A stretch of DNA of 64,000 bases from G963668655 sp963668655. Its GTDB lineage: Bacteria; Myxococcota_A; SURF-8. The DNA is taken from assembly GCA_963668655.2 (NCBI GenBank), contig CAXXPQ010000003.1:868001-932000 (forward strand). Reading direction: 5' to 3'. Each line of letters begins with the position of its first letter. Position 1 is the first letter of the stretch. The notes below the pieces were generated by a model. That model was not told the origin of the DNA and did no database searches. It worked only from the letters and a program-made list of their open reading frames with translations. A program made the position numbers and the translations under genes. Shown piece by piece: positions 18,606 to 27,155 of this stretch.

Positions 18606-19712
18606 TCAACGCCCGCCGGAGCGCCGGAACGCCCGAACCGCCAGAAAGATCAGCACGGGAAAAGGCAGCCAGGGACCGGGCCAGAGGATCTGGAGTTTCA
18701 ATCCCAACCCGATGCCCAGCCGCTCCAGAAGGTAATAGGCCAACAGCACGCCCGCCGAGACGGCATAGGCCGTGGAAGAACGCGCCAGCCAGGATCGTCC
18801 CGCCAGTCCCACCGCGAGAAAACCGAGCAGCAGCGGGGCCAGCGCCGTGGCGAAGCGCCGCTGAATCTCCACCCGCCCCCGCAGACGGGTTTCCCCGTCC
18901 TCCTCGTCCGGAAGCCGCGCCGTCAGGTCGAGGCTTCTCCGTCGCTGTTCCGGAGAAAAAAGCCGCGCCGTTTCCCGGGGAAGCAGACGCCCCGGATCGA
19001 TGCGCAGCTTGTCGAAACGAACGGAAACGGGACCGCCGGACGGCGAACCGTCCGCCAGGGAAGACGTCGGCGCGGATTCCTCCATGCCGCCGTTTTCCAG
19101 CAGCAGAAATCCCGAGCCGCCCTTTCGTGCGAGCCGCGCCTTTTCCGCCCAAAGCACCCGACGCGGGCTGCGTCCCTCCAGGGCCAGCAGGAACTCACCC
19201 CAGTCCCCGGGGGCGTTCTGCCGCCGGACGAACAAGGTCAGGCCGTTGGAAAGATCGATGTAGCGGCCCGGCTGAACCCGCCCCATCAGGATCTCCAGCC
19301 CCGAACGCCGGATCGTCGTCTCCAACCGCTCCAGTCCCCGGGGAGCGGCCTCGTGGGTTACGAACAGCAGCAGCAGGGAAAGGAGGCCCGCCGACAGGAA
19401 AACCGGAAGCAGATATCGCTGGCGACCCACTCCGGCGCCTTGCAGACTCGACCACTCGCCATCCCGAACCTGGCGGCCGAACACTCCCATAAGCGCGGCG
19501 AACATCGCCATGGGAATCGCCGCCGTCAGAAAAGATGGAAGAATATTTCCAAGCGATTCCAATAGGATGGAGACATTGAAACCGGTTCCGGACAGGACCG
19601 GGGCGATGCGCAGTCCCTGAAACGCCAGAAGCCCCAGGGTGACGAGCGTCAGAATGGACAGGCCCAATCGGAGCCACTCCCCCAAAAACTGTCTGGTCAG
19701 TATTCGCAGCAT
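18606..19712 (-). CDS. lptF: LptF-like permease of the LPS exporter
   Basis: About 368 residues from the chosen start (MLRILTRQFLGEWLRLG). Six transmembrane segments and a periplasmic domain match the YjgP/YjgQ family, including the conserved early segment PMAMFAALMGVFGRQVRDGE and SLQGAGVGRQR. Alternative starts lie up to 93 bases upstream; the chosen one gives the family's usual N-terminus and has AGGAA about 10 bases before it. It is transcribed away from the first metallo-hydrolase gene and overlaps nothing upstream. Confidence 0.82.
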   Translation of the reverse strand: MLRILTRQFLGEWLRLGLSILTLVTLGLLAFQGLRIAPVLSGTGFNVSILLESLGNILPSFLTAAIPMAMFAALMGVFGRQVRDGEWSSLQGAGVGRQRYLLPVFLSAGLLSLLLLFVTHEAAPRGLERLETTIRRSGLEILMGRVQPGRYIDLSNGLTLFVRRQNAPGDWGEFLLALEGRSPRRVLWAEKARLARKGGSGFLLLENGGMEESAPTSSLADGSPSGGPVSVRFDKLRIDPGRLLPRETARLFSPEQRRRSLDLTARLPDEEDGETRLRGRVEIQRRFATALAPLLLGFLAVGLAGRSWLARSSTAYAVSAGVLLAYYLLERLGIGLGLKLQILWPGPWLPFPVLIFLAVRAFRRSGGR

Positions 19713-19798
19713 GGTCGAAATCATTCCTATCATCATTCCCATTTCCTGGCAACGGAACAGTGAATATTTGGCGGTCTGTTTCGTCACAATTAAATTGG

Positions 19799-19827
19799 TG
19801 GACAAAAAAAGCTAAATTGTGTATAGT
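19799..19827 (+). promoter_or_regulatory. Sigma-70-type promoter for the metallo-hydrolase pair
   Basis: TGGACA (19799-19804) and TATAGT (19822-19827), 17 bases apart, each with five of six consensus bases, in a strongly A+T-rich divergent spacer. The start codon at 19885 lies about 50 bases downstream of the predicted transcription start. Confidence 0.6.
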
Positions 19828-19884
19828 TAAGCAAAATTATGTTTGTATGAAACCCGTAGTAGATTGGATGGTGCGAGGAACGGA

Positions 19885-20772
19885 ATGATCGTAACACTCC
19901 TCGGCGTGCGTGGATCGCGCCCGGTCTCCATATCGGAAAACCTGCGATATGGCGGGAACACGACCGCGTTCAAGATCGACGTACACGGCATGCCGCCCAT
20001 CTACGTGGACGGCGGGACGGGACTGCACGAGGAGGGCGTACGCCTCGTCAGAGACGGAAGCCCGGAGAAAATCTATTTCTTCATCACGCACACCCATTGG
20101 GACCACATCCTTTCCTTTCCGTTTTTCAAACCCCTGTACGATGAAAACTGCCACATCGTTTTCCACGCGCCCGTGTCGCACAACGAACCGTTCGAAAACC
20201 TGGTCCAGGGACAGCACAATCCCCGGGCCTTTCCCGTTCCCTATTCGCAGTTGAAGGCGCAAAAGACCTTCATCGATTCCATGCCCGGCGACTCCTACGA
20301 ACTGGAAGCCGCCAAGGCCACCTGCATTCAGTTGAACCATCCCGGAACCACCCTGGGCTGGCGTTTCGAGACGGAAGAAAAAATCGTGGCCATCGTCACC
20401 GACACCGCTCCCATCGAGGACAACTACCTGGGCGAGGGCATGGCGGAGCGGGCTCAGGCCGACCCCAAGGCGTTCGAGGCGCAATACCGCAAGAATCTGG
20501 TGGCGTTTATCCGAAACGCGGACCTGGTGGTCTACGACACGCATTTCACCGAGGAAGGCATCGTCAATCGCCATCACTGGGGACACTCCACGCCGGAAAT
20601 GGCCGTGGAGATCTGCCTGGAAGCGGACGCGAAGCGGCTGATCCTGCACCATCACGCCCCGGAAGACTCGGATAAAATCGTGCACGACAAAGCCCTGCAC
20701 GCCCGAAAAAAAGTGGGAAAAGGAAAATTGCAGATCGAACCCGGGCTGGAGGGAATGAAGATATGGCTCTGA
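19885..20772 (+). CDS. Metallo-beta-lactamase-fold hydrolase, copy 1
   Basis: Encodes 295 residues starting MIVTLLGVRGSRPV, the N-terminus typical of RNase Z/PhnP-like metallo-hydrolases. The metal-binding motif HTHWDH is present (FFITHTHWDHILSFP), with further His/Asp ligands expected in DTAPI and RHHWGHS, and a final HHH cluster (ILHHHAP). Substrate is unknown; these proteins often cleave phosphodiesters. Start 19885 is chosen because it begins the fold directly and has AGGA seven bases upstream. It overlaps copy 2 by 10 bases. Confidence 0.85.
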   Translation: MIVTLLGVRGSRPVSISENLRYGGNTTAFKIDVHGMPPIYVDGGTGLHEEGVRLVRDGSPEKIYFFITHTHWDHILSFPFFKPLYDENCHIVFHAPVSHNEPFENLVQGQHNPRAFPVPYSQLKAQKTFIDSMPGDSYELEAAKATCIQLNHPGTTLGWRFETEEKIVAIVTDTAPIEDNYLGEGMAERAQADPKAFEAQYRKNLVAFIRNADLVVYDTHFTEEGIVNRHHWGHSTPEMAVEICLEADAKRLILHHHAPEDSDKIVHDKALHARKKVGKGKLQIEPGLEGMKIWL

Positions 20773-21611
20773 GCCTGAAATTCTACGGAACGCGCGGGTC
20801 CATCATGTCCGTCTCGCCCGAACGCCACCTCTACGGCGGACACACGCCCTGCGCCGTCGTGCAAGACGGCGAGGACATGGTCATCATCGACGCCGGTTTC
20901 GGCATCGCGAATCTTGGATCGGAACTGATGGCCACGCAGGATCTGATCCGCGAAGATCACGAGTTTCACCTTTTCCTTACCCATTTTCACTGGGACCATA
21001 TCCAGGGTCTGCAATATTTTACGCCGGTCTATTTCAAGGGAAACCGTATCAACGTCTACTCTCCCTTCAAGGTGGAAGTGGCCCGGGAAGTGCTGAACCT
21101 GCTTCTGGACGGCTCCTATACGCCCTTCAACGGTCTGAGCAGCCTGCCCTGCGAGTGGGTCTTCCATCGGCTGACGAAGGATGTGGCGGTGGGAAATTTC
21201 ACGGTCAGCCACCGCCCCACCGCCCACGTGGATGAATGCTACGCCTATACCGTGGAATCGACGGACCGGCGCATGACGTTCATCGCGGATCACGACGCCC
21301 AAAAGTCCAAGGTCAATGACGATCTGACGGCCTGGGCGAAAGGCAGCGGCCTGCTGGTCCACGAGGCCATGTACACGGAGGAAGAATACAAGCAATTCCA
21401 GAACTTCGGACATTCCTCCTTCAACATGGCCTTGGAAAACGCCAAGAAGATCGGCGCCGCCCGGACGCTTTTCTACCATCATTTCACCCTGCGCCAGGAC
21501 GCCGAACTGGCGGAACACGAAAACCGCCTGCAACAGGCGTACAACACCAAGGACCGCAGCCTGTGCTTCGCCCGGGAAAACATCCTCTACGAAGTCCCAA
21601 AAACCGGCTGA
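20763..21611 (+). CDS. Metallo-beta-lactamase-fold hydrolase, copy 2
   Basis: Encodes 282 residues of the same fold as the preceding gene (MALSLKFYGTRGS, FLTHFHWDHIQGLQ, NFGHSSFN, FYHHFTLRQD). The two proteins share layout but differ at many positions, so they are diverged paralogs rather than a recent duplication. The 10-base overlap implies coupled translation and perhaps a heteromeric enzyme; that is inference. Confidence 0.85.
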   Translation: MALSLKFYGTRGSIMSVSPERHLYGGHTPCAVVQDGEDMVIIDAGFGIANLGSELMATQDLIREDHEFHLFLTHFHWDHIQGLQYFTPVYFKGNRINVYSPFKVEVAREVLNLLLDGSYTPFNGLSSLPCEWVFHRLTKDVAVGNFTVSHRPTAHVDECYAYTVESTDRRMTFIADHDAQKSKVNDDLTAWAKGSGLLVHEAMYTEEEYKQFQNFGHSSFNMALENAKKIGAARTLFYHHFTLRQDAELAEHENRLQQAYNTKDRSLCFARENILYEVPKTG

Positions 21612-21950
21612 GAAACGCCGGATTCAACCCCCAAGAAAATGAAGGTTCCAATCCCGAGGCCGGGAATATTTCCCCCATGATGAAAAAGAATGGGGCCTGC
21701 CCGTTCCCTTCCCCGACGGAGCCGCCTCGCGTCATGAGGCGCGGAAACCGGGGCGGAAAAGGGCGGCGGTCAAGGCCGCAGCGAGGGAAACGAGCGGAGC
21801 ATGTTCAGCCTTGACGGCCGACCGCGCCACGGTACAAGCCGAAAGATGACGCGAGAAAGAGCGAAGGAGGCGGAAGGGAACCCCTTCCTCGATGGTGGGT
21901 CTTGTCCGAAAGCGGTCTCCCGATTTCTTCCCGAGATTTGGAGTTGAACC
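21612..21950 (+). repeat. Gene-free convergent spacer with long imperfect inverted repeat
   Basis: No gene is supported in this 339-base convergent spacer. It holds an inverted repeat with perfect core GTCAAGGC (21770-21777) and GCCTTGAC (21808-21815), extended outward by imperfect GCGG/CCGC pairing. The purine-rich stretches (GCGAGGGAAACGAGCG and AGAAAGAGCGAAGGAGG) resemble dispersed repeats of intergenic regions rather than coding sequence. Copy number in the genome cannot be judged from the window. Confidence 0.4.
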
Positions 21951-24098
21951 TTATTTCTTGCCGACGAACCAGGCTTGAAGCAGTTCGGAAGCGTTCTTGT
22001 AATAGACGATGGATATGGCCGTATCCGCGTCCGTTCCCTGCTCGATGAGTTTCGCCACGCGCAGAATGGAATCGAACTTATAGGTGTGAATCAGATAGTT
22101 TACGAAAGAGACGGCCTGGGCGTAAGCCTTGGCGTTATGCTCCTCGAAAGCCTGATCCCATTCCTCGCCGTCCATGAAACGGGAACTCCCTTTCAGAATA
22201 CGTTCCGGCTTGTAAATATCGGGAACGATACGGTCCATCAGGCTCAAGGCCACGCCGTTTTCCAGCCAGGGCGGCAGACGTTTCCCGCCGGCCATCTTGC
22301 GAAGAATCTCCCGCGCGACCAGCGCGACGACCATCCCCTGGACGATGGGGCGTTCCGGCTGGAGTCGCTTGCCCAGCAGGATGATTTCTCCCGGCTTGGC
22401 GGGGAGATTCAGGCCGAAGGTCGGGGCCATGATGGTGGAATCCACCTCGCCGTCCACCTTGAACAGCAGTTGCTCCACCGAATCCTGTCCCGTGGCCATG
22501 AGGATGCGAAACAGGTTCTGCTCGCAGACGACGCCCAAGGCTTTCAACAATTTGTCATCCTTCAGTTCCCGAGACAGAAAACGGCAGTTCCCGGCGGAGG
22601 AGATATGTTCGATTCCATTGTAGACGGAATCCACGGAATCCTTGGCTTTTCGCTCCTTATCCAAGGCTCCGGGAATTCCCGCCACGGCTCCCCTTCCCCC
22701 GATCCCGGCCTCCCGGACTTCGGCGTTGCCGGTGAAATTGAACTCGGGCGTCACCTTGACGATCCCCATTTTCAGCAACACCACGAAAAACAGCACCGCC
22801 ACCGCCGCCGCCCAGATGGGCCAGCGCACTTTCTTCACGATGACGATCGGCTGGGCTTCCTTTTCTCCCATGGAATACGGATTGGAGGTATTCAGTTGAA
22901 GCAGCGGCCGCACACCTCCCGTCTTGACCTTCTTCACGCCCACCTTGGTCAGTTCGATCTCGCCTCCGAAGGAATAGAATTTCCGTTGCAGGCTCTTGGC
23001 CCGATCGTAGACCAACCGGGGACTGAGCGTCAGGGGAAGATGTTTCAGCATACCGCGAATGACTTCCTCGGACCGGTTGGTGGAGGATTTCATGTATTGA
23101 ACGATGCGCGCCCGGCCTTCCTCGCCGTCGAAGCCGGTCAGCTTGACGGACATGTAGATTTCTTCCCGCTCCGGCGGCTCGATGGTCGTCTTGCACAGAC
23201 TGCAACGAACGCCGTCCTCCAGCATCGTATTGACGCCGTCCTGGGGACAATAGGTCCATTCGGCGGAAAGAAAGCCGTTCTGGTTGACCATCGCGGTGTT
23301 CAGATCCGCGATGATCTCTTCATAGGAACGGTAGCGTTCGTGCGGAGACTTGGCCATCATCCGCTCGATCAGGCGGCAGAGTCCGCGGGGAAACTGCTGG
23401 TTGAACGAGTAAATATCCGGGACGGGTTCCTTGACGTGCTTCATCAAAAGGCCCACGGGCGTATCCGACTTGAAGGGCGGAAAACCGGTGAGCAGTTCGA
23501 ACATGGTGACGCCCAGGGAATACATGTCCGCGCGAAAGTCGATCTTGTCGCCGTTGGCCTGCTCCGGACTCATGTATTTGGGCGTGCCCAGGGCCATGCC
23601 GGTGGTGGTCAGTTCGATATCGCCCTCGGTGACCTTGGCGATGCCGAAATCCACCAGCTTCGCCCCGGTGCGCTTTTCGATCATGATGTTTCCGGGCTTG
23701 ACGTCCCGGTGCAGAATGCCTTTCTCGGCGGCGATCTGGAGGGCGTTGCAGGTCTGCTTGATGATGGTGATAATCTGGCGGCCGGTCATGCGCATGCGCT
23801 GCCGGATCACCTCGGCGAGCGTGTAACCGTCGATGTATTCCATGACGTAGAAGGGAAGGTTGTCGTCCGTGCGGCCGACGAAAAACACGTGAGCGATGTT
23901 CGGATGCTTCAACAAGGCCGCCGCTCGCGCTTCCTTTTCGAAACGGATCAGATTCTGCGGATCCGAGACGATATCCTTCGACAGCACCTTGATGGCGACC
24001 TTCAGGTCGAGTTTCTCGTCCAGCCCCTCGTAGACGGTGCCCATGGCCCCCGCCCCGAGTTCGCCGATCACTTTATAATGCCCGAGACGCTCTTTCAT
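21951..24098 (-). CDS. Membrane Ser/Thr protein kinase with degenerate peptidase-like extracytoplasmic domain
   Basis: Encodes 715 residues. A complete Hanks-type kinase domain spans about 8-270: GELGAGAMG loop, Lys37, HRD at 130-132 (ILHRDVKPGNIMI) and DFG at 150-152. Residues 284-302 carry Cys284, Cys299 and Cys302, like a partial zinc ribbon. Residues 315-385 look like a small alpha/beta domain reminiscent of the ribosomal L7/L12 C-terminal fold. A single membrane helix is at 426-445. Residues 495-715 resemble MA-clan peptidase-like domains (LPPWLENGVALSL) but the HExxH position reads ALVAREILRK, so no metalloprotease activity is expected. The FHA protein encoded 23 bases upstream is a likely partner. 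Confidence 0.85.
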   Translation of the reverse strand: MKERLGHYKVIGELGAGAMGTVYEGLDEKLDLKVAIKVLSKDIVSDPQNLIRFEKEARAAALLKHPNIAHVFFVGRTDDNLPFYVMEYIDGYTLAEVIRQRMRMTGRQIITIIKQTCNALQIAAEKGILHRDVKPGNIMIEKRTGAKLVDFGIAKVTEGDIELTTTGMALGTPKYMSPEQANGDKIDFRADMYSLGVTMFELLTGFPPFKSDTPVGLLMKHVKEPVPDIYSFNQQFPRGLCRLIERMMAKSPHERYRSYEEIIADLNTAMVNQNGFLSAEWTYCPQDGVNTMLEDGVRCSLCKTTIEPPEREEIYMSVKLTGFDGEEGRARIVQYMKSSTNRSEEVIRGMLKHLPLTLSPRLVYDRAKSLQRKFYSFGGEIELTKVGVKKVKTGGVRPLLQLNTSNPYSMGEKEAQPIVIVKKVRWPIWAAAVAVLFFVVLLKMGIVKVTPEFNFTGNAEVREAGIGGRGAVAGIPGALDKERKAKDSVDSVYNGIEHISSAGNCRFLSRELKDDKLLKALGVVCEQNLFRILMATGQDSVEQLLFKVDGEVDSTIMAPTFGLNLPAKPGEIILLGKRLQPERPIVQGMVVALVAREILRKMAGGKRLPPWLENGVALSLMDRIVPDIYKPERILKGSSRFMDGEEWDQAFEEHNAKAYAQAVSFVNYLIHTYKFDSILRVAKLIEQGTDADTAISIVYYKNASELLQAWFVGKK

Positions 24099-24121
24099 GA
24101 TCCGTCCTACCCGAATGGATT

Positions 24122-24907
24122 CTATAAAACCAGCCCGCGACGGAAACGGAGTTTCTCGCCGCCGATCCGGATCACATCGCCGTCCTCAAGAGGAAAGGCG
24201 CTTTTACCGATCTTTCTTTCATTCACTCTCACGGCGGACATGCCCGCGATCCATTGCAGGAGAAAACGGCCCTCCTCCTGGGTCAGCACGGCATGTTCCC
24301 CGGCCACCGTCAGCCCTCCCGGAATGCGAAAATCCGCCTGGTCGGACTTTCCGATGGTCAACCGGCTCTTCTGGATGACGAACGGCGCCCGATCGTTTTT
24401 GGAAAGCGACTCGAAGTGCGGTTTCTGGCGCCGGTTCACCTGGGTGCGGATGCTGCGCAACTGCCCCGGCGTGACGGTGATCGTCCGGTCGGTATCGCCG
24501 CCGTCCATGATAAATTTCTTCCCCGTTTCCTCCAGATCCTCCAGCGAGAATTCCGAATCGTTCCGCCTGCCCTCCGCCATCCGGCGCATGACCGCTTCCC
24601 GGTTTTTCCGGTATTCCTCGGCGCTCTGGTTGAAGGTCAGCGAATACTTGCCGATGCCGATGATGTCGCCGCCGCGCAACGGACACCGTTTCTCCGTTTT
24701 GCCGTTGATCAGAAGTCCGTTCTTCGTGGAACAGTCCTCCACGAACCACAGCCCCCGCTCCTGACGAATCACGGCATGATCCCGGCTGATCATCACGTTT
24801 TCCAGACAGATGTCCGCATCCCTCCTTCTGCCGACGGAAAGGCGGGTCTTCGTCAGCGGAATTTCTCCCAATATTTTCGCGCCCAGCACTACGGTAATAC
24901 TGGCCAT
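24122..24907 (-). CDS. Protein with two FHA domains
   Basis: Encodes 261 residues. An N-terminal FHA domain (about 20-95) has the phosphothreonine-binding pattern VGRRRDADICL, then SRDHAVI and STKNGLLINGK. A second, more diverged FHA-like domain lies at about 175-255 (IGKSDQADFRI, VAGEHAVL). The linker contains DTDRTITVTPG, with threonines that could be kinase targets. FHA domains bind phosphorylated threonine, and this gene is the first of a two-gene unit with the Ser/Thr kinase, so it probably reads or is recruited by kinase output. Confidence 0.87.
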   Translation of the reverse strand: MASITVVLGAKILGEIPLTKTRLSVGRRRDADICLENVMISRDHAVIRQERGLWFVEDCSTKNGLLINGKTEKRCPLRGGDIIGIGKYSLTFNQSAEEYRKNREAVMRRMAEGRRNDSEFSLEDLEETGKKFIMDGGDTDRTITVTPGQLRSIRTQVNRRQKPHFESLSKNDRAPFVIQKSRLTIGKSDQADFRIPGGLTVAGEHAVLTQEEGRFLLQWIAGMSAVRVNERKIGKSAFPLEDGDVIRIGGEKLRFRRGLVL

Positions 24908-24945
24908 TCCCTCTTCCCTTGATGATAACTGCCGGACATGCGGAC

Positions 24946-24975
24946 ATTTTAGCCGAAACGATCTTCAAATACCAA
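24946..24975 (-). promoter_or_regulatory. Candidate promoter for the FHA-kinase genes
   Basis: On the minus strand TTGGTA (24975-24970) and TAAAAT (24951-24946) are 18 bases apart, about 40 bases before the FHA start codon. Confidence 0.4.
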
Positions 24976-25014
24976 TGAAATTAACGGCATTTCAATCGGA
25001 AGCGTTGAGCATGT

Positions 25015-26151
25015 TCACGGCGATGCGGCTCCTTTGGCCGATTTCGCCATTTTTCGCAGCAGGATTTCGTAATCATGGACGACCCGATCCCAGACATACG
25101 CTTCCCTCAAGCGATGCAAGGCCCGTTTCCGATAGGCGGAACGCAAGGACGGCCGTTCCAGAAGCGTGCGCAGAACCCGGGCCAGATCCTCATCATCCCG
25201 ATAGGAATAATACAGCGCGCCGTCTTCCGCCACCTCACGGTGCTCGGGTACGTCGTGGGCGACGACCACGGGAGCCCAGGCCAGCCCCTCCAGGAGCGCG
25301 GGGTGGGTGCCGCCCACTTCCGTGGCCTGGATGTAGGCGAAACAATGGGTCTGCAACTGGCGATACTCCCGGCCGTAGATCGCGCCGGTGAACAGGACGC
25401 GCTCATCGGCGGCGCGTTTCAGTTTCCGGATGTAGGCGTCCGCATAGGGCGCGTCGCCCACGATCACCAGGCGTTTTACGGCGGGCGTTCGCCGAAAGGC
25501 TTCGATGACCCGGTGGGCGTTGTTCTCCGGCTCCAGGCGGCTGACGTACAGGAAATACTCTCCGGGCGCGAGCCCCAGTCTCTTCAGCGCGTCCGTTGCG
25601 GTCTCCCGCGCCGGATCCACGCCGTAGGCGATGGTCTCCACGGGCGGTCCGCCGTCTTGTCTCCAGTGTCGCGCGACAATTTCCGCGTCGGCCACGATGA
25701 AATCGGCGCTCCGTTTCGCCAAGGGCCGGTTCAGGCGATACCAGGCGCGTCCGGCCATGCCCCATTTGGCGCGGCGATGTTCGAAACCGTCCACCAGCAA
25801 CGCGGCGGGAATTCCCGCCCGGCGGAGAATCGGCAGCACGAACGCATTGGCGAGATTGCACACCAGAGCCGCGTCCGCTCCGGAACGGGCAACGTGCAGG
25901 GCCGAAAAGGCCGCGTGACTCACGGTCTCGGCATGCTTGGTGCGAACGGCGGGGAGCACCACGGACAACAATCCAGGGGACTGTTGTCCGGGCCTTGCAT
26001 ATCCTTTGCGGCCATAGACCGTAACCCGGTGTCCACGAAAAGCCAGCCGTTGGGAGAGTTCCCAGGCGAAGGTCTCGAACCCGCCGTAACAAGGCGGAAT
26101 TCCCCGGGTTCCGAGGATGGCGATGCGCAGGCATTGGGAATTCACGGCCAT
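25015..26151 (-). CDS. Glycosyltransferase (GT4 type with DUF1972-like N-terminus)
   Basis: Encodes 378 residues. The N-terminus IAILGTRGIPPCYGGFETFA is the hallmark of DUF1972/rhamnosyltransferase-like GT4 enzymes. The C-terminal GT-B donor-binding half shows LYVSRLEPENNAHRVIEAF and EVGGTHPALLEGLAWAPVV. It would transfer a sugar from a nucleotide-activated donor to the growing repeat unit at the cytoplasmic face. Start 26151 is preceded by AAGGAGCG and overlaps the previous gene by 10 bases. It is the last gene of the polysaccharide operon. Confidence 0.9.
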   Translation of the reverse strand: MAVNSQCLRIAILGTRGIPPCYGGFETFAWELSQRLAFRGHRVTVYGRKGYARPGQQSPGLLSVVLPAVRTKHAETVSHAAFSALHVARSGADAALVCNLANAFVLPILRRAGIPAALLVDGFEHRRAKWGMAGRAWYRLNRPLAKRSADFIVADAEIVARHWRQDGGPPVETIAYGVDPARETATDALKRLGLAPGEYFLYVSRLEPENNAHRVIEAFRRTPAVKRLVIVGDAPYADAYIRKLKRAADERVLFTGAIYGREYRQLQTHCFAYIQATEVGGTHPALLEGLAWAPVVVAHDVPEHREVAEDGALYYSYRDDEDLARVLRTLLERPSLRSAYRKRALHRLREAYVWDRVVHDYEILLRKMAKSAKGAASP

Positions 26152-27155
26152 CGCTCCTTAGGAATCTCCAGCGCCGCCGTCTTGCCGAACCAGGAAGAAA
26201 TATCCACGTTTTCGGCTTTCAGCGCCAGGGTTTCCCGGCGTCTATGCAGGCGCTCCGGCACGGCCTTGACGGCCTCGACCAGTCCCGCCCGGCTTTGGGG
26301 CTCGACGGTCAGGCAGGCGCCCACCACCAGCAGATCCCGAACAAGTGAGGGCAGCGCCGTTTTTCGCAGCACCGGCCCCGTCAGGTTGTTCATCTTCAGA
26401 TAAAAGCGATTGCGCACGGAATTGCGGTTGATCCAGTCCGGCAACGCCCTGCGCCGTTCGGGAGTGACGCGCCGCCGATGGCGGCCCACGGCCCGGGGCT
26501 CGTAGAGACAGGCGAAGCCCGCCAGTTGCAGCCGCCAGGCCAGATCAGCGTCCTCGCGGTAACTGTGGAAACTTTCGTCGAAAATCCGGCCGTCCACCCG
26601 CACCCGATTCAGATGGCCTTTTTTCGCCAGAAACGCCGCACCGCTGGCTCCGAAAACGAAGGCCGGGCAATCGTATCGCCCCCGATCGGGCTCGCCCGCT
26701 CCCCGATCCAGATGTCGGAGATCGCGGGTCATGCGCATCCCGGCCGAATCGATGATCGGGCGGCCTTTTTTCGTCTCGAAGCGCAGAAGCTTGCCGCAGG
26801 CCACGGCCACGTCTTCCCTGTATTCCAGGGCGTTCAAAAGTCTCGCCAGAAACTTTGTCTCCAGTTCCGTATCGGGATTGACGAGCAGCACGGCCTCTCC
26901 CCGCGCGGCGTCGATGCCCTGATTGGCGGCCCGGGCGAAACCGAGATTCGTTTCATTGCGAAGGATCACGGCCTCCGGCCAGTAGCGGCGCACCCGTTTC
27001 AGGGACGCATCCTCGGAGGCGTTGTCCACCACGATGAGTTCGAAGACGGGCAGGCTCTGCATGCGCAACGATCCCAGGGCGGCCAGAACGTCCGCCTCGG
27101 AATTCCAGGTCACCATCACCGCCGACACGCGGGTTTGCAGGCTTTGGCGGCTCAT
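26142..27155 (-). CDS. Family 2 glycosyltransferase
   Basis: About 337 residues with a GT-A fold of the GT2 family: SAVMVTWNSEADVLAALGSL at the N-terminus, VVDNASEDAS, NLGFARAANQGI and the donor/metal motif LLVNPDTELE. The segment ESFHSYREDADLAWRLQLAG is typical of rhamnosyltransferase-like GT2 enzymes. The start at 27155 overlaps the polymerase stop by four bases (ATGA); an in-frame ATG 18 bases upstream has GGGAGA before it and could be used instead. Cytoplasmic, polysaccharide assembly. Confidence 0.88.
   Translation of the reverse strand: MSRQSLQTRVSAVMVTWNSEADVLAALGSLRMQSLPVFELIVVDNASEDASLKRVRRYWPEAVILRNETNLGFARAANQGIDAARGEAVLLVNPDTELETKFLARLLNALEYREDVAVACGKLLRFETKKGRPIIDSAGMRMTRDLRHLDRGAGEPDRGRYDCPAFVFGASGAAFLAKKGHLNRVRVDGRIFDESFHSYREDADLAWRLQLAGFACLYEPRAVGRHRRRVTPERRRALPDWINRNSVRNRFYLKMNNLTGPVLRKTALPSLVRDLLVVGACLTVEPQSRAGLVEAVKAVPERLHRRRETLALKAENVDISSWFGKTAALEIPKERWP

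Noticed and set aside
21975..24764. Plus-strand open frame of 929 codons opposite the kinase and FHA genes
   Set aside because: It runs through two well-supported genes of the other strand, and its composition (His, Arg, Gln, Gly) is that of a shadow frame.
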